DNA of 64,000 nt from Barnesiella merdipullorum (GTDB taxonomy: Bacteria; Bacteroidota; Bacteroidia; Bacteroidales; Barnesiellaceae). Below are positions 17,273-25,750 of this stretch, piece by piece. The stretch covers positions 68,640 through 132,639 of the forward strand of contig DXBT01000031.1 of NCBI GenBank assembly GCA_019116365.1. Reading direction: 5' to 3'. A model generated the notes under the pieces. That model had not been told where the DNA came from. It did not search any database and was given only the letters and a program-made list of their open reading frames with translations. The first letter of the stretch is position 1, and each line of letters begins with the position of its first letter. Position numbers and translations under genes: made by a program.

Positions 17273-18670
17273 ATGAGGCGAGGTTTTCTATTCATTTTAT
17301 CTCTGTTATTCTTGTCGGTTTCGTGCAGCCGATACCACTCCGAACGAGCCGAAATGCTCTATCGACAAGGTGTGAAGATGGAGGAGCAACATATTCCCGA
17401 CTCGGCCTTAATCCTGTATCACCAGGCTCTGAAACAACTGTCAGGAACCCAAAATCAAGAATTAAAAGGAAAAATCTACAACCACTTGGGCGATCTACTT
17501 CTCGACTACAATATCTACGAAACAGCCCAGGAGAGTTACTCGCAGGCTATACAGGCATCACAGAGCCTGGCCGACAAAAGCAATCTGTCACAGGCCTACC
17601 GGGGTATGGGCAAATATTACTACCTCTACAAAGACCGCGACAGTGCACTGTACTACTTCGAAAAACCGCTCGGTTTTTTCGACCAGATAGCAAATCGGGA
17701 GGAACGCTCATCGGTCTATAACAACTTGACCACGGCCTACAAGCAGAGAAACAATATCGAAAAAGCTCTGGAATACAATGCAAAAGCCTTGTCGCTCACC
17801 CGCAGTGAAGTGAAACGCCTGCGCAACTATGCCGTGCGCGGACAGCTCTTTGCCTTGCAACAGCAATACGACTCGGCCCTGTTTTACCTCGAACAAGCCA
17901 GCCAAAGCAAAGACAAATCAATAAGGGCTTCGGCCTACTTCAAACTGGCCGATCTACCCGAAGAGGCCGGTATAAACGACTCTCTCCGATTCTTCTACCT
18001 GCACGAAGGGTATCGCCTCTCCGACTCGATTGAAAACAGTGCCGTCTCGCATCAGATTGACCGTCAGGAACACATACGCATCACTACCGATTTGAAACAG
18101 CAGAGTCACACACGTTTGATAGTTTCGATAGCGGTGTGTATAGCGGCCGTGTTGCTGCTTTCGATAGCCACCTTCACCTTCTACCGCCGCCACCTGAAAC
18201 GCCGCAACGAAAAGCTCTTTGCCCATAAATGGGAAAAACAGGAGGCTCGGGCCCAGGAAAACGAAAACCGAGAGTTGCAGATAATCGACATCATCCGTAA
18301 AGCCGGAGAGCAATGCAGCCGCGATTTCAAGGCAACCAACACCTATGCCGAGTGGCACAAGAGAATAACCTCGGGCAAAGAGTCGCTCAGCTATGACGAA
18401 CAAAAGAGTTTTCAAACGGTTGTATTAAAAATGTTCGATCCCTATCTGCAACAACTTTCCAACGTAGTGCCGCTCACCGGGAACGATGCTTTTCTGTGCG
18501 CGCTCATTCAACTGGGATTCTCTACCCGGGAGTGTGCGGCCTGTCGTGGAATCAGCAGCGAAACAATTCGTTCGCAACGAACCCGCATCAGGAAAAAAAT
18601 ACCCCAAAACTTTTCAGATCAGGGATTGGGTATGGTCATTTTGGGCGAAGAAAATCTTTCGAAACGTTAA
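17273..18670 (+). CDS. Membrane-anchored TPR protein with C-terminal LuxR-like helix-turn-helix
   Basis: A 465-aa regulator-like protein. From the ATG at 17273 it begins with a lipoprotein-type signal (RRGFLFILSLLFLSVSC). Tetratricopeptide repeats cover roughly residues 25-260 (for example DSALILYHQAL, SNLSQAYRGMGKYYYLYKDRDSALYYFEK). One transmembrane helix lies near 285-305 (LIVSIAVCIAAVLLLSIATF), then a coiled region rich in charged residues, and a C-terminal helix-turn-helix: LGFSTRECAACRGISSETIRSQR. Proteins of this layout in Bacteroidetes are thought to sense on the envelope side and bind DNA on the cytoplasmic side; the signal and target are unknown. The LRR gene starts 165 bases downstream. 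Confidence 0.82.
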   Translation: MRRGFLFILSLLFLSVSCSRYHSERAEMLYRQGVKMEEQHIPDSALILYHQALKQLSGTQNQELKGKIYNHLGDLLLDYNIYETAQESYSQAIQASQSLADKSNLSQAYRGMGKYYYLYKDRDSALYYFEKPLGFFDQIANREERSSVYNNLTTAYKQRNNIEKALEYNAKALSLTRSEVKRLRNYAVRGQLFALQQQYDSALFYLEQASQSKDKSIRASAYFKLADLPEEAGINDSLRFFYLHEGYRLSDSIENSAVSHQIDRQEHIRITTDLKQQSHTRLIVSIAVCIAAVLLLSIATFTFYRRHLKRRNEKLFAHKWEKQEARAQENENRELQIIDIIRKAGEQCSRDFKATNTYAEWHKRITSGKESLSYDEQKSFQTVVLKMFDPYLQQLSNVVPLTGNDAFLCALIQLGFSTRECAACRGISSETIRSQRTRIRKKIPQNFSDQGLGMVILGEENLSKR

Positions 18671-18741
18671 ATTGCAACGTTTCAATCTTTAACCTGTTGA
18701 TTATCAATATTTATTTATTCATAAATAGCAACGCTCACCAT

Positions 18742-18773
18742 ATTGTTATTTTCTTATTTTTTTCTCATTTTTG
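18742..18773 (+). promoter_or_regulatory. Putative promoter of the LRR cargo gene
   Basis: ATTG at 18742-18745 and CATTTTTG at 18766-18773 (one mismatch to TAnnTTTG) are 20 bases apart, 62 bases before the ATG. Confidence 0.5.
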
Positions 18774-18835
18774 TGTTATACAATTTCATTTCGACAGAAA
18801 CAGCCAACATTGAAGACTAAAACAAAACAAATCGT

Positions 18836-21784
18836 ATGAAAAAATTTACAACTTTCCTCTTCTCTTTATGCCTCTTGTTGAGTGCATCACAGGCATGGGG
18901 CGAAATAAAAATCACTACCTCGCTTGAATTGGGCAGTGAATTTACATTCTATCCTACACCCGTAGCCACAGACGGTCAAGTAATCGTCGATTGGGGCGAC
19001 GGTATTCAAAAAGAATATACCGTGGACGGTATGTGGACACGCAGCGTAAGCGGCAATCAAGTAGGCGACACGATACGCGTGCTCTCGCCCATGCGTTCGT
19101 TCGACTGTTCCGAAGCCCACGTAACCTCCATCTCGATCGTCAACGAGCCCGAGCTCACTACCCTCGATTGCTACCGCAATGAAATAGCACGCACCGACCT
19201 TGACATTTCGGGAGCCTTGAACCTCGAAACGCTCAACTGCTACAACAACCCTCAGTTGATGTTTCTCAACCTCTCGGAACACAAGAAACTGAGAAACCTC
19301 AACTGCCGGTACGACAAAACCGATACATCCGATCCCGACGAACGGGGAGCCATTACCACCATTATACTCCCCAGCGAAGGCAGTGCCTTGGAATCGATTA
19401 CGGCTTACAACAACGATTTGAGCGCTATCGACCTGTCGGGTTGCCCCAATGTCTATTACATCAATCTGGAGGGCAACTCGCTGATGGAAATCGACGTGAC
19501 CAAACTGACTGAACTGCAACAACTCGATGTACGTTACAACTACATCCAATCGCTCGACCTCACTAAAAACGAAAAGCTCGAGAAACTCTACTGCAACGAC
19601 AACTACTTGACCGAGCTGAACGTATTTATCAACACAGAGCTGATGGATCTCGTTTGCAGCAACAACCAGATAAAGAGCCTCGACCTCTCGGCCAACAGCA
19701 ACATTACCAACCTCTCGTGCGACGGCAATCAGCTGACCAAACTGAACGTATCGAACATGCCCCGGTTGAAATCGCTCAAATGCAGCAACAACAAACTCAC
19801 CGAGATAGACTTGAGTCAGAATAGCTATCTGCAGAAATTCTGGGGACAGAACAACCTTTTCACCTTCCTTGACTTCTACTATAACCAAGGTATCAACACC
19901 ATCGATATCCGCGACAATGCAGGCATGACGCCTTGCAGCCTCAACTACATGTACCAGACTCTCTCGGGTCTGGAAGAGACAAGTCCCTACCCCAACCTGC
20001 TGCTCGAAGGCAGCAATGCCGAGACCAGCGAAACCTCTATCGCTACCGAGCTGAAATGGACCGTCGATGTAACGGGCGACGGCAGTGCTGCCTGTGGCAC
20101 AGTGACGGCTACTATCGTACCCTCCGAAATGGGTACCATCACCCTCTCGCAACCCGACCTGGTTTCGCACGAACTGCACGCTGTCGAAAACAACACGCTC
20201 GAATCGGGTGTACCTACCTATATCACCGCTTCGCCGGCCGAAGGTTATCAACTGCGCTACTACGAAATCAACGGACAACGCATCAACGGCAACATATTTG
20301 CCGCTACCAGCGATGTAACGGTTTCGGCCGTATTCATTCCCATTGCCGCCAACAACTACATATCTGTAGGAGTAGAAAACAACACGCCGCTCTCGTTTGG
20401 TATCAGCGGTATCGATCCCGAGACCGAAGTGGAAGTCGATTGGGGTAACGGCGAAATCGAAACCATGACCATCGACAACGAGTCAATTGTACGCCTCGAA
20501 GGAAACTCCAAAGGCACAACCGTGCGCATCACCGGTCTCATCGACTACTTCGACTGCTCCGAAAACGACCTGCTGTCGCTCGATGTAACCCACAACGCCA
20601 CACTGGCTACCCTCGACTGCTACTGGACCAATATCACGGCCCTCGACCTCTCGAAGAACCCCGAATTGGGTAAACTCGACTGCTCTTACAACGAAATAGG
20701 TACCCTCGACCTGTCGAACAATACGAAGCTTTTCTCGCTCACCTGCTACAACTGCGACCTCACTTCGCTCGACCTGTCGAAGAACACCCTGCTCGAAGAG
20801 GCTGTCATAAAGAACAACTCGCTCTCGACCGTAACCCTGGCCAACAACACCAAACTGATGTTACTCGACTTGCAGAACAACTCGCAACTGGGTTCGATCA
20901 ACGTGAGCATGCTCACCGAGCTGCAAGAGTTGCAGTGCAGCAACAGCGGGTTGACCTCGCTCGATGTGACCCACAACACGAAACTGGTGCGGCTCACCTG
21001 CTCGAACAACCAGCTCACCACCCTCGACCTCTCGGCCAATACCGAGCTCGAGCGTCTCTTCTGCGACGGTAACCAACTCGACCCCATCGACCTGTCGAAC
21101 AACACGAAGCTGAACTATATCGAGTGCTCGGGCAACGGTATGACGGCTTGCGAACTCAACGACCTCTACTATCACCTGCCCGTTTGTGCCACAACGCCTA
21201 CCAATGTAAACCTCTTCATTGCCGGTATCAACAATGAGAATGAAGCCGGGACCAGCGAAACCTCCATCGCTACGAAAAAGGGGTGGAAAGTATCTATCGA
21301 CGGCGACGGTAGCGGATGCAACGAGGCTTACATCACTATCGAACCCTCGGAAAACGGTACACTGGAACTGCGCAATGCCGATAACCAGGTGGTAAACTCG
21401 GGCGACAAGGTGACCAAAAACACTACCGTAACCGTCACTCCCCTGCCCGAAAGCGGCTATGGATTGAAAAATCTCTGGGTAAACGGCGTGAGTGTAACCA
21501 ACGGCTCGTTTGTCGTGAAGATGGCTTCGGTGGTAACCGCCGAGTTTGCCGACGCATCGGGTATCGACGAAACCGAAACCAACGGTGTGAAAGTGTGGAG
21601 TCTGCCCGGCACCATCAAAATTGTAGCCGACGACGCCATGGCTCAAATCTATTCGACAAGCGGTAGCCTCGTGTGGGAAGGCCGGGTAATCAACGAAAGA
21701 GACCTGAACCTTAACCAAGGTATCTACATAGTAAAAGTTCATAACGCAAACTCGACACAAAGTAAGAAGGTAGTCGTGAAGTAA
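18836..21784 (+). CDS. Leucine-rich-repeat surface protein with type IX secretion sorting tail
   Basis: A 982-aa exported protein. Signal peptide about residues 1-22 (FTTFLFSLCLLLSASQAWG). Two similar modules follow: a beta domain with VDWGDG (module 1, about 48) or VDWGNG (module 2, about 536), then SFDCSE or YFDCSE, then a run of cysteine/asparagine-type leucine-rich repeats (LDCSYNEIGTLDLSNNTKL), then a SETSIATE/SETSIATK spacer and an InlB B-repeat-like domain. The last 75 residues (IYSTSGSLVWEG ... GIYIVKVHN ... KKVVVK) resemble a type A sorting domain that directs export by the type IX system. Function is probably adhesion or surface binding, inferred from architecture only. Confidence 0.85.
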   Translation: MKKFTTFLFSLCLLLSASQAWGEIKITTSLELGSEFTFYPTPVATDGQVIVDWGDGIQKEYTVDGMWTRSVSGNQVGDTIRVLSPMRSFDCSEAHVTSISIVNEPELTTLDCYRNEIARTDLDISGALNLETLNCYNNPQLMFLNLSEHKKLRNLNCRYDKTDTSDPDERGAITTIILPSEGSALESITAYNNDLSAIDLSGCPNVYYINLEGNSLMEIDVTKLTELQQLDVRYNYIQSLDLTKNEKLEKLYCNDNYLTELNVFINTELMDLVCSNNQIKSLDLSANSNITNLSCDGNQLTKLNVSNMPRLKSLKCSNNKLTEIDLSQNSYLQKFWGQNNLFTFLDFYYNQGINTIDIRDNAGMTPCSLNYMYQTLSGLEETSPYPNLLLEGSNAETSETSIATELKWTVDVTGDGSAACGTVTATIVPSEMGTITLSQPDLVSHELHAVENNTLESGVPTYITASPAEGYQLRYYEINGQRINGNIFAATSDVTVSAVFIPIAANNYISVGVENNTPLSFGISGIDPETEVEVDWGNGEIETMTIDNESIVRLEGNSKGTTVRITGLIDYFDCSENDLLSLDVTHNATLATLDCYWTNITALDLSKNPELGKLDCSYNEIGTLDLSNNTKLFSLTCYNCDLTSLDLSKNTLLEEAVIKNNSLSTVTLANNTKLMLLDLQNNSQLGSINVSMLTELQELQCSNSGLTSLDVTHNTKLVRLTCSNNQLTTLDLSANTELERLFCDGNQLDPIDLSNNTKLNYIECSGNGMTACELNDLYYHLPVCATTPTNVNLFIAGINNENEAGTSETSIATKKGWKVSIDGDGSGCNEAYITIEPSENGTLELRNADNQVVNSGDKVTKNTTVTVTPLPESGYGLKNLWVNGVSVTNGSFVVKMASVVTAEFADASGIDETETNGVKVWSLPGTIKIVADDAMAQIYSTSGSLVWEGRVINERDLNLNQGIYIVKVHNANSTQSKKVVVK

Positions 21785-21805
21785 AAACTACCTTCCTATT
21801 ACCTA

Positions 21806-21846
21806 CAAGAAAACCCGATGCAAAGTTATTGCATCGGGTTTTCTTG
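21806..21846. terminator. Bidirectional terminator between LRR gene and radical SAM gene
   Basis: An 18-base perfect stem, CAAGAAAACCCGATGCAA (21806-21823) with its complement at 21829-21846, and T-rich flanks on both strands, lies between two convergent genes. Confidence 0.9.
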
Positions 21847-21870
21847 TATCTTATCCATATCGCGTGAGCG

Positions 21871-22650
21871 TCAGGCCGAGACCGTAACCTCGAAGCCCAA
21901 CTCACGCACCCGGGCAGCAATCTGCTCCAGCTCTTCGCGAGAGACCTTTTCGAGCGATTCTTCGGGTGTTTTACGATCGATGGTATAAATCATCACCGAG
22001 CGCGGTGAAATGTATTGCAGAGCCTCCAGCCACGGTGCAAGCTCCTCCTCGACGGTATTGTCGATGCGCTGCCCGTTGTGCCAGCCGCGCAGAAACATCG
22101 TTTGTACAACGACATTACCCGAAAATCGTTTCAAATCGCACACCACCCTATTCACATCGAAATGAGGGTCGTTGGGATTGTCGATCAGCGCCACCGTCTC
22201 GGGACGCAGCGAATCGAGTTTGAGTATGTTGTTGTCAACCCGGTTCAAAGCCCTGAATACCGACTCGGTGTGAATACGGGTTGCGTTGGAAAGCACGCTT
22301 ATCTTGGCCTCGGGATAATAGTGGTCGCGCAAATAGAGCGTCGTATCTATGATCTGCTCGAATTGGGGGTGCAACGTAGGTTCGCCATTACCGGCAAAGG
22401 TAATCACATCGAGTTTCTCACCGGCACTGTGCATGGCTTGTAAACGCGTTTTCAACGCCTCTTCCACCTGGTCGGCCGAAGGTAATCCGCTCTTGCCCAC
22501 TCCCTGTGCGTTGTATCCGCACTCGCAATAGACACAGTCAAACGAGCACAATTTACCATCGGTAGGCAGCAGATTCACACCCAACGAGATGCCCAAGCGG
22601 CGGCTGTGTACCGGCCCGTAAATGATTTCATGAAATAATACCGTTTGCAT
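21871..22650 (-). CDS. Radical SAM protein
   Basis: A 259-aa radical S-adenosylmethionine enzyme. The cluster-binding motif is CSFDCVYCECG (about residues 34-44), preceded by GPVHSRRLGISLGVNLLP and followed by TFAGNGEPTLHP, the glycine-rich SAM-binding segment. This resembles the uncharacterised Bacteroidetes/archaeal group often found as a stand-alone radical SAM gene; the substrate is unknown. It is convergent with the LRR gene and its upstream region is the first AT-rich DnaA-box stretch. A TACTTTTG -7-like box (minus strand) lies at 22671-22678. Confidence 0.85.
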   Translation of the reverse strand: MQTVLFHEIIYGPVHSRRLGISLGVNLLPTDGKLCSFDCVYCECGYNAQGVGKSGLPSADQVEEALKTRLQAMHSAGEKLDVITFAGNGEPTLHPQFEQIIDTTLYLRDHYYPEAKISVLSNATRIHTESVFRALNRVDNNILKLDSLRPETVALIDNPNDPHFDVNRVVCDLKRFSGNVVVQTMFLRGWHNGQRIDNTVEEELAPWLEALQYISPRSVMIYTIDRKTPEESLEKVSREELEQIAARVRELGFEVTVSA

Positions 22651-23087
22651 AACAAAGTTCCTTTTATCTGCAAAAGTAAAATTTATCTCCTATTCAACCA
22701 TGAGTTTTCAGTAAAATATATGTTGCTCTTTTGTCTCTATTCACAGTCTGTTTATATCTATTAATATATTGTATATCAATTATTTATAATATAATTTAAC
22801 ATAGCTATCGACAAGATTTCAACTTACGGCACAAAGAGAGGTAGTCAACCCGGCTCAAAAGTCCATACCAACAGTTTATCCACGAGATTTCAACACTTCA
22901 AACACTATCAATTCCATACTTATCAACAATTCATAAATAATTAATTATCAAACTATTCACTTTAAATAAACAGGTTTATACACAAGTTATTTACACTTTG
23001 TTCACATACACTATAAACAGATGTGAATAATATAATTATTGCAAAAAAATAGTTATTAAAAAATCGAATGGTTTACATTTGTACCCG
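22651..23087. other. AT-rich intergenic stretch with DnaA-box-like 9-mers (origin region, left part)
   Basis: This 437-base gap has no credible gene. It holds DnaA-box-like 9-mers: TTATCCACG (22876-22884), TTATCAACA (22920-22928), TTATACACA (22976-22984) and, on the minus strand, TTATTCACA (23022-23030), plus weaker ones. The segment 22741-22800 is almost pure A/T and could be an unwinding element. By hand, 22801-23040 has 23 G against 49 C on the plus strand. A TACATTTG -7-like box (23074-23081) sits just before the DUF4294 gene. Treated as part of a candidate replication origin. Confidence 0.45.
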
Positions 23088-23690
23088 ATGAAAAGAGGAT
23101 GGTACATATTGTTTCTTTTTCTCTTTCTGGTAGTTCCGTCTCTTCGAGCACAGGTATTCCAGGAGGAACATCCGGCTTATAAACATTTCTATCGGGTAAT
23201 CATCGATAACGATACGGTACGCATGATAGGCTTGCGCACCTTCTATGTATTTCCCCCCGAGAAATTCAAAAACAAGAAGGAGGAAAAATTTTACTGGAAA
23301 ACCGTGCGCGACGTGAAAAAGACTCTACCCTATGCCAAATTGATTTACGCCATCTTCATAGAAACCTATGAATATATGGAGACTCTCCCCGACGATAAGG
23401 CTCGCGAAGAACATATGAAACGCATGGAAAAAGAGGTGTTCAAACAATACAAACCCGTGTTGAAAAAGTTTACCTTATCACAAGGTAAGATGCTTATCAA
23501 GCTGATTAACAGGGAATGTAACCAATCGTCCTATGAGTTGATAAAGGCTTTTTTGGGTAGTTTCAGAGCCAACTTCTGGCAATTCTTCGGTAAGATGTTT
23601 GGTGCCTCGCTCAAGACCGATTGGCAACCCGAGGGGAGAGACAAGACAATCGAGCGTATCTGTATTCTGGTAGAACAGGGCTCGTTATAG
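23088..23690 (+). CDS. DUF4294 family secreted protein
   Basis: A 200-aa Bacteroidetes-specific protein of unknown function. The ATG at 23088 gives a signal peptide (KRGWYILFLFLFLVVPSLRAQ, cleavage likely after RAQ or nearby); an in-frame TTG three codons upstream adds nothing. The mature part is basic and helical, with conserved-looking IIDNDTVRMIGLRTFYVFPPEKF and LIKLINRECNQSSYELIKAFLGSFRANFWQ, the latter typical of the family. It lies between the two putative origin stretches and ends overlapping the convergent methyltransferase gene by 6 bases. Confidence 0.82.
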   Translation: MKRGWYILFLFLFLVVPSLRAQVFQEEHPAYKHFYRVIIDNDTVRMIGLRTFYVFPPEKFKNKKEEKFYWKTVRDVKKTLPYAKLIYAIFIETYEYMETLPDDKAREEHMKRMEKEVFKQYKPVLKKFTLSQGKMLIKLINRECNQSSYELIKAFLGSFRANFWQFFGKMFGASLKTDWQPEGRDKTIERICILVEQGSL

Positions 23691-24215
23691 TCCCAGTTGC
23701 TTGAAAAAGTCCCAAATCACCAAACCGGCGGTTACCGATACATTCAATGAATGTTTGGTCCCGAATTGAGGTATTTCGATACTGCCCGTACACTTATCTA
23801 CCACCGACTGCTGCACACCCTTTACCTCGTTGCCCAACACAACGGCATAGCGTTTACTCTTGTCCAACTCGATGTCGGTGAGGCTTATACTCCCCTCTAC
23901 CTGCTCGATAGCATAGACCTCATAACCGTCGGCCAACAACTTATCAACAACATTACAGGTATCTTGCTCATAAACCCAATCGACACTATCCTCGGCACCC
24001 AGTGCCGTCTTGTGTATATCGGTATGAGGTGGCGTAGCCGTGATTCCGCAAAGATATATGCAGGCTACCTTGAAAGCGTCGGCCGTGCGAAATACCGATC
24101 CAATGTTATTGAGACTGCGCACATTATCGAGAATCACCACCAAAGGTATCTTTTCGAGGTGTTTAAACTCTTCCTGCGAAACTCGCTTCAAGTCGAGAAT
24201 ACTCTTTTTCTTCAT
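23685..24215 (-). CDS. TrmH/SpoU family RNA 2'-O-methyltransferase
   Basis: A 176-aa SPOUT-class methyltransferase that transfers a methyl group from SAM to a ribose of tRNA or rRNA. The three family motifs are visible: ILDNVRSLNNIGSVFRTADAF (motif 1, about residues 28-48), YAVVLGNEVKGV (motif 2, about 122-133) and IPQFGTKHSLNVSVTAGLVIWDF (motif 3, about 147-169). There is no N-terminal L30e-like domain, so the short TrmH/TrmL-like type is the best match; the target nucleotide is uncertain. It has its own promoter and faces away from nadA. Confidence 0.9.
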   Translation of the reverse strand: MKKKSILDLKRVSQEEFKHLEKIPLVVILDNVRSLNNIGSVFRTADAFKVACIYLCGITATPPHTDIHKTALGAEDSVDWVYEQDTCNVVDKLLADGYEVYAIEQVEGSISLTDIELDKSKRYAVVLGNEVKGVQQSVVDKCTGSIEIPQFGTKHSLNVSVTAGLVIWDFFKQLGL

Positions 24216-24241
24216 AAAACTACCCTATTTGCAAGCGCATA

Positions 24242-24272
24242 CAAAGATAATATATCTACTCGATAACTACAA
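24242..24272 (-). promoter_or_regulatory. Promoter of the trmH-like gene
   Basis: Minus strand TTG (24270-24272) and TATCTTTG (24242-24249), 20 bases apart, 27 bases upstream of the ATG. Confidence 0.65.
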
Positions 24273-24327
24273 TCCACACTACCCTGCTCTACCCGTCAAC
24301 AACGTCGTGAATAAGTGTGTCGATAAG

Positions 24328-24336
24328 TGTGGATAA
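24328..24336 (-). promoter_or_regulatory. Consensus DnaA box
   Basis: TGTGGATAA on the plus strand is TTATCCACA on the minus strand, the exact bacterial DnaA-box consensus. A one-off match can occur by chance; its setting among further boxes in an AT-rich gap is what gives it weight. Confidence 0.6.
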
Positions 24337-24714
24337 TGCGTTATAAAAAGGAGGTATAAAAAGTGATTCAAAATTTTGAAATCACAAAACTATGGTTATA
24401 CAGCACGTCATCACGAAAATACAAATAATAAACCAACAAGTTTTTAGTTGACATATCCACCTCAAAATATCTATTTATCAATCATACAAATAGAATAAAG
24501 TTATTAACTTTGCAATTTGTAAACAAGGCGTTGATAAGGAGGTTAAAGAGCTCATTATAAAAATATAATGTCATTGACAACATCAGGATAACAGACTACA
24601 AGAGGTTGATAAGATAAAAAGCAACTCTTTTAACAAGAAGTTATCCTTGCTATCAACAGCCTATTATCATCAACAATAAAGATTTTAAATTAAAAAATAA
24701 AAAGGAATATATAT

Positions 24715-25707
24715 ATGTTCGATGTAGATATCTCCAAAGGTTATGTGGATATGCCTGTTCCCGAAGGTGTAGATCTGGTAGCCGAAATCGAAAGGATGAA
24801 ACGAGAGAAGAATGCTGTTGTATTGGCCCACTATTACCAGTCGGGCGATATACAGGATATTGCCGACTATGTAGGCGACTCGTTGGCCCTGGCCCAATGG
24901 GCTGCCAAAACCGATGCTTCGATTCTGGTGCTTTGCGGAGTACACTTCATGGGCGAGACGGCCAAGATTATCTGTCCCGACAAAAAGGTACTCATCCCCG
25001 ATGTGAATGCCGGATGTTCCCTGGCCGACAGCTGTCCCGCCGACCGTTTTGCCGAGTTTGTGAAACAACATCCCGGTTACAAGGTGATATCGTATGTAAA
25101 CACTTCGGCAGCCGTAAAGGCACACACCGATGTAGTGGTGACCTCGTCGAACGCCAAACAGATTGTAGAGAGTTTCCCGGCCGATGAAAAGATTATTTTC
25201 GGTCCCGACAAGAATTTGGGTAACTATATCAACAGCGTAACGGGTCGTCACATGTTGTTGTGGGACGGTGCCTGCCATGTACACTCGCAGTTCTCGCTCG
25301 AGAAGATTGTAGCCTTGAAAAAGCAGTACCCCGATGCCTTGTTGCTGGCTCATCCCGAGTGCAAACGCGAGATATTGATTATTGCCGACAAGGTGGGTTC
25401 GACGGCAGCTTTGCTGCGCTTTGCTACCCAATCGTCGTGCAAGCGGTTTATTGTAGCCACCGAGTCGGGTATCTTGCATGAGATGAAAAAAAGCAATCCC
25501 GACAAGGAGTTTATTCCTGCTCCTCCCGACGACGCAAGTAGTTGCGGTTGCAGCGAGTGTAACTTCATGCGATTGAATACGATGAAAAAGTTGTACAATA
25601 CCCTCAAGTATGAGCTACCCGAAATCGTAGTCGATGAAGCCATAGCCCGGGAGGCTATCAAACCCATACGACGCATGCTCGACATATCGGCTTCGTTGGG
25701 AATTTAA
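24715..25707 (+). CDS. nadA: Quinolinate synthase
   Basis: A 330-aa 4Fe-4S enzyme that condenses iminoaspartate with dihydroxyacetone phosphate to quinolinate in de novo NAD synthesis. Visible signatures: LAHYYQSGDIQDIADYVGDSL (residues 38-58), the first cluster cysteine C101 in NAGCSLADSC, HPECKREI near 217 (second) and the C-terminal CGCSECNFM near 281 (third). Length is typical. Its partner nadB is 21 kb away on the other strand; nadC is not in the window. Followed after 43 bases by leuS. Confidence 0.97.
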   Translation: MFDVDISKGYVDMPVPEGVDLVAEIERMKREKNAVVLAHYYQSGDIQDIADYVGDSLALAQWAAKTDASILVLCGVHFMGETAKIICPDKKVLIPDVNAGCSLADSCPADRFAEFVKQHPGYKVISYVNTSAAVKAHTDVVVTSSNAKQIVESFPADEKIIFGPDKNLGNYINSVTGRHMLLWDGACHVHSQFSLEKIVALKKQYPDALLLAHPECKREILIIADKVGSTAALLRFATQSSCKRFIVATESGILHEMKKSNPDKEFIPAPPDDASSCGCSECNFMRLNTMKKLYNTLKYELPEIVVDEAIAREAIKPIRRMLDISASLGI

Positions 25708-25750
25708 GAGAAAAGAGTAATACAAAATTTTACCTATCATATTGTTCATC

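Larger units (their letters stand above)
24216..24714. other. Candidate replication origin (right part): DnaA boxes in an AT-rich gap
   Basis: A 499-base gene-free stretch between divergent trmH and nadA. It contains a perfect DnaA box (24328-24336), a close one TTATCGACA at 24318-24326 (minus strand), and weaker TTATCAAC-like boxes near 24530, 24604 and 24650. By hand, 24241-24300 has 4 G and 20 C while 24301-24360 has 17 G and 4 C, although the following 120 bases are C-rich again. Several A/T runs could melt. TAACTTTG at 24505-24512 may be the -7 box of nadA. dnaA is not adjacent. Confidence 0.5.
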
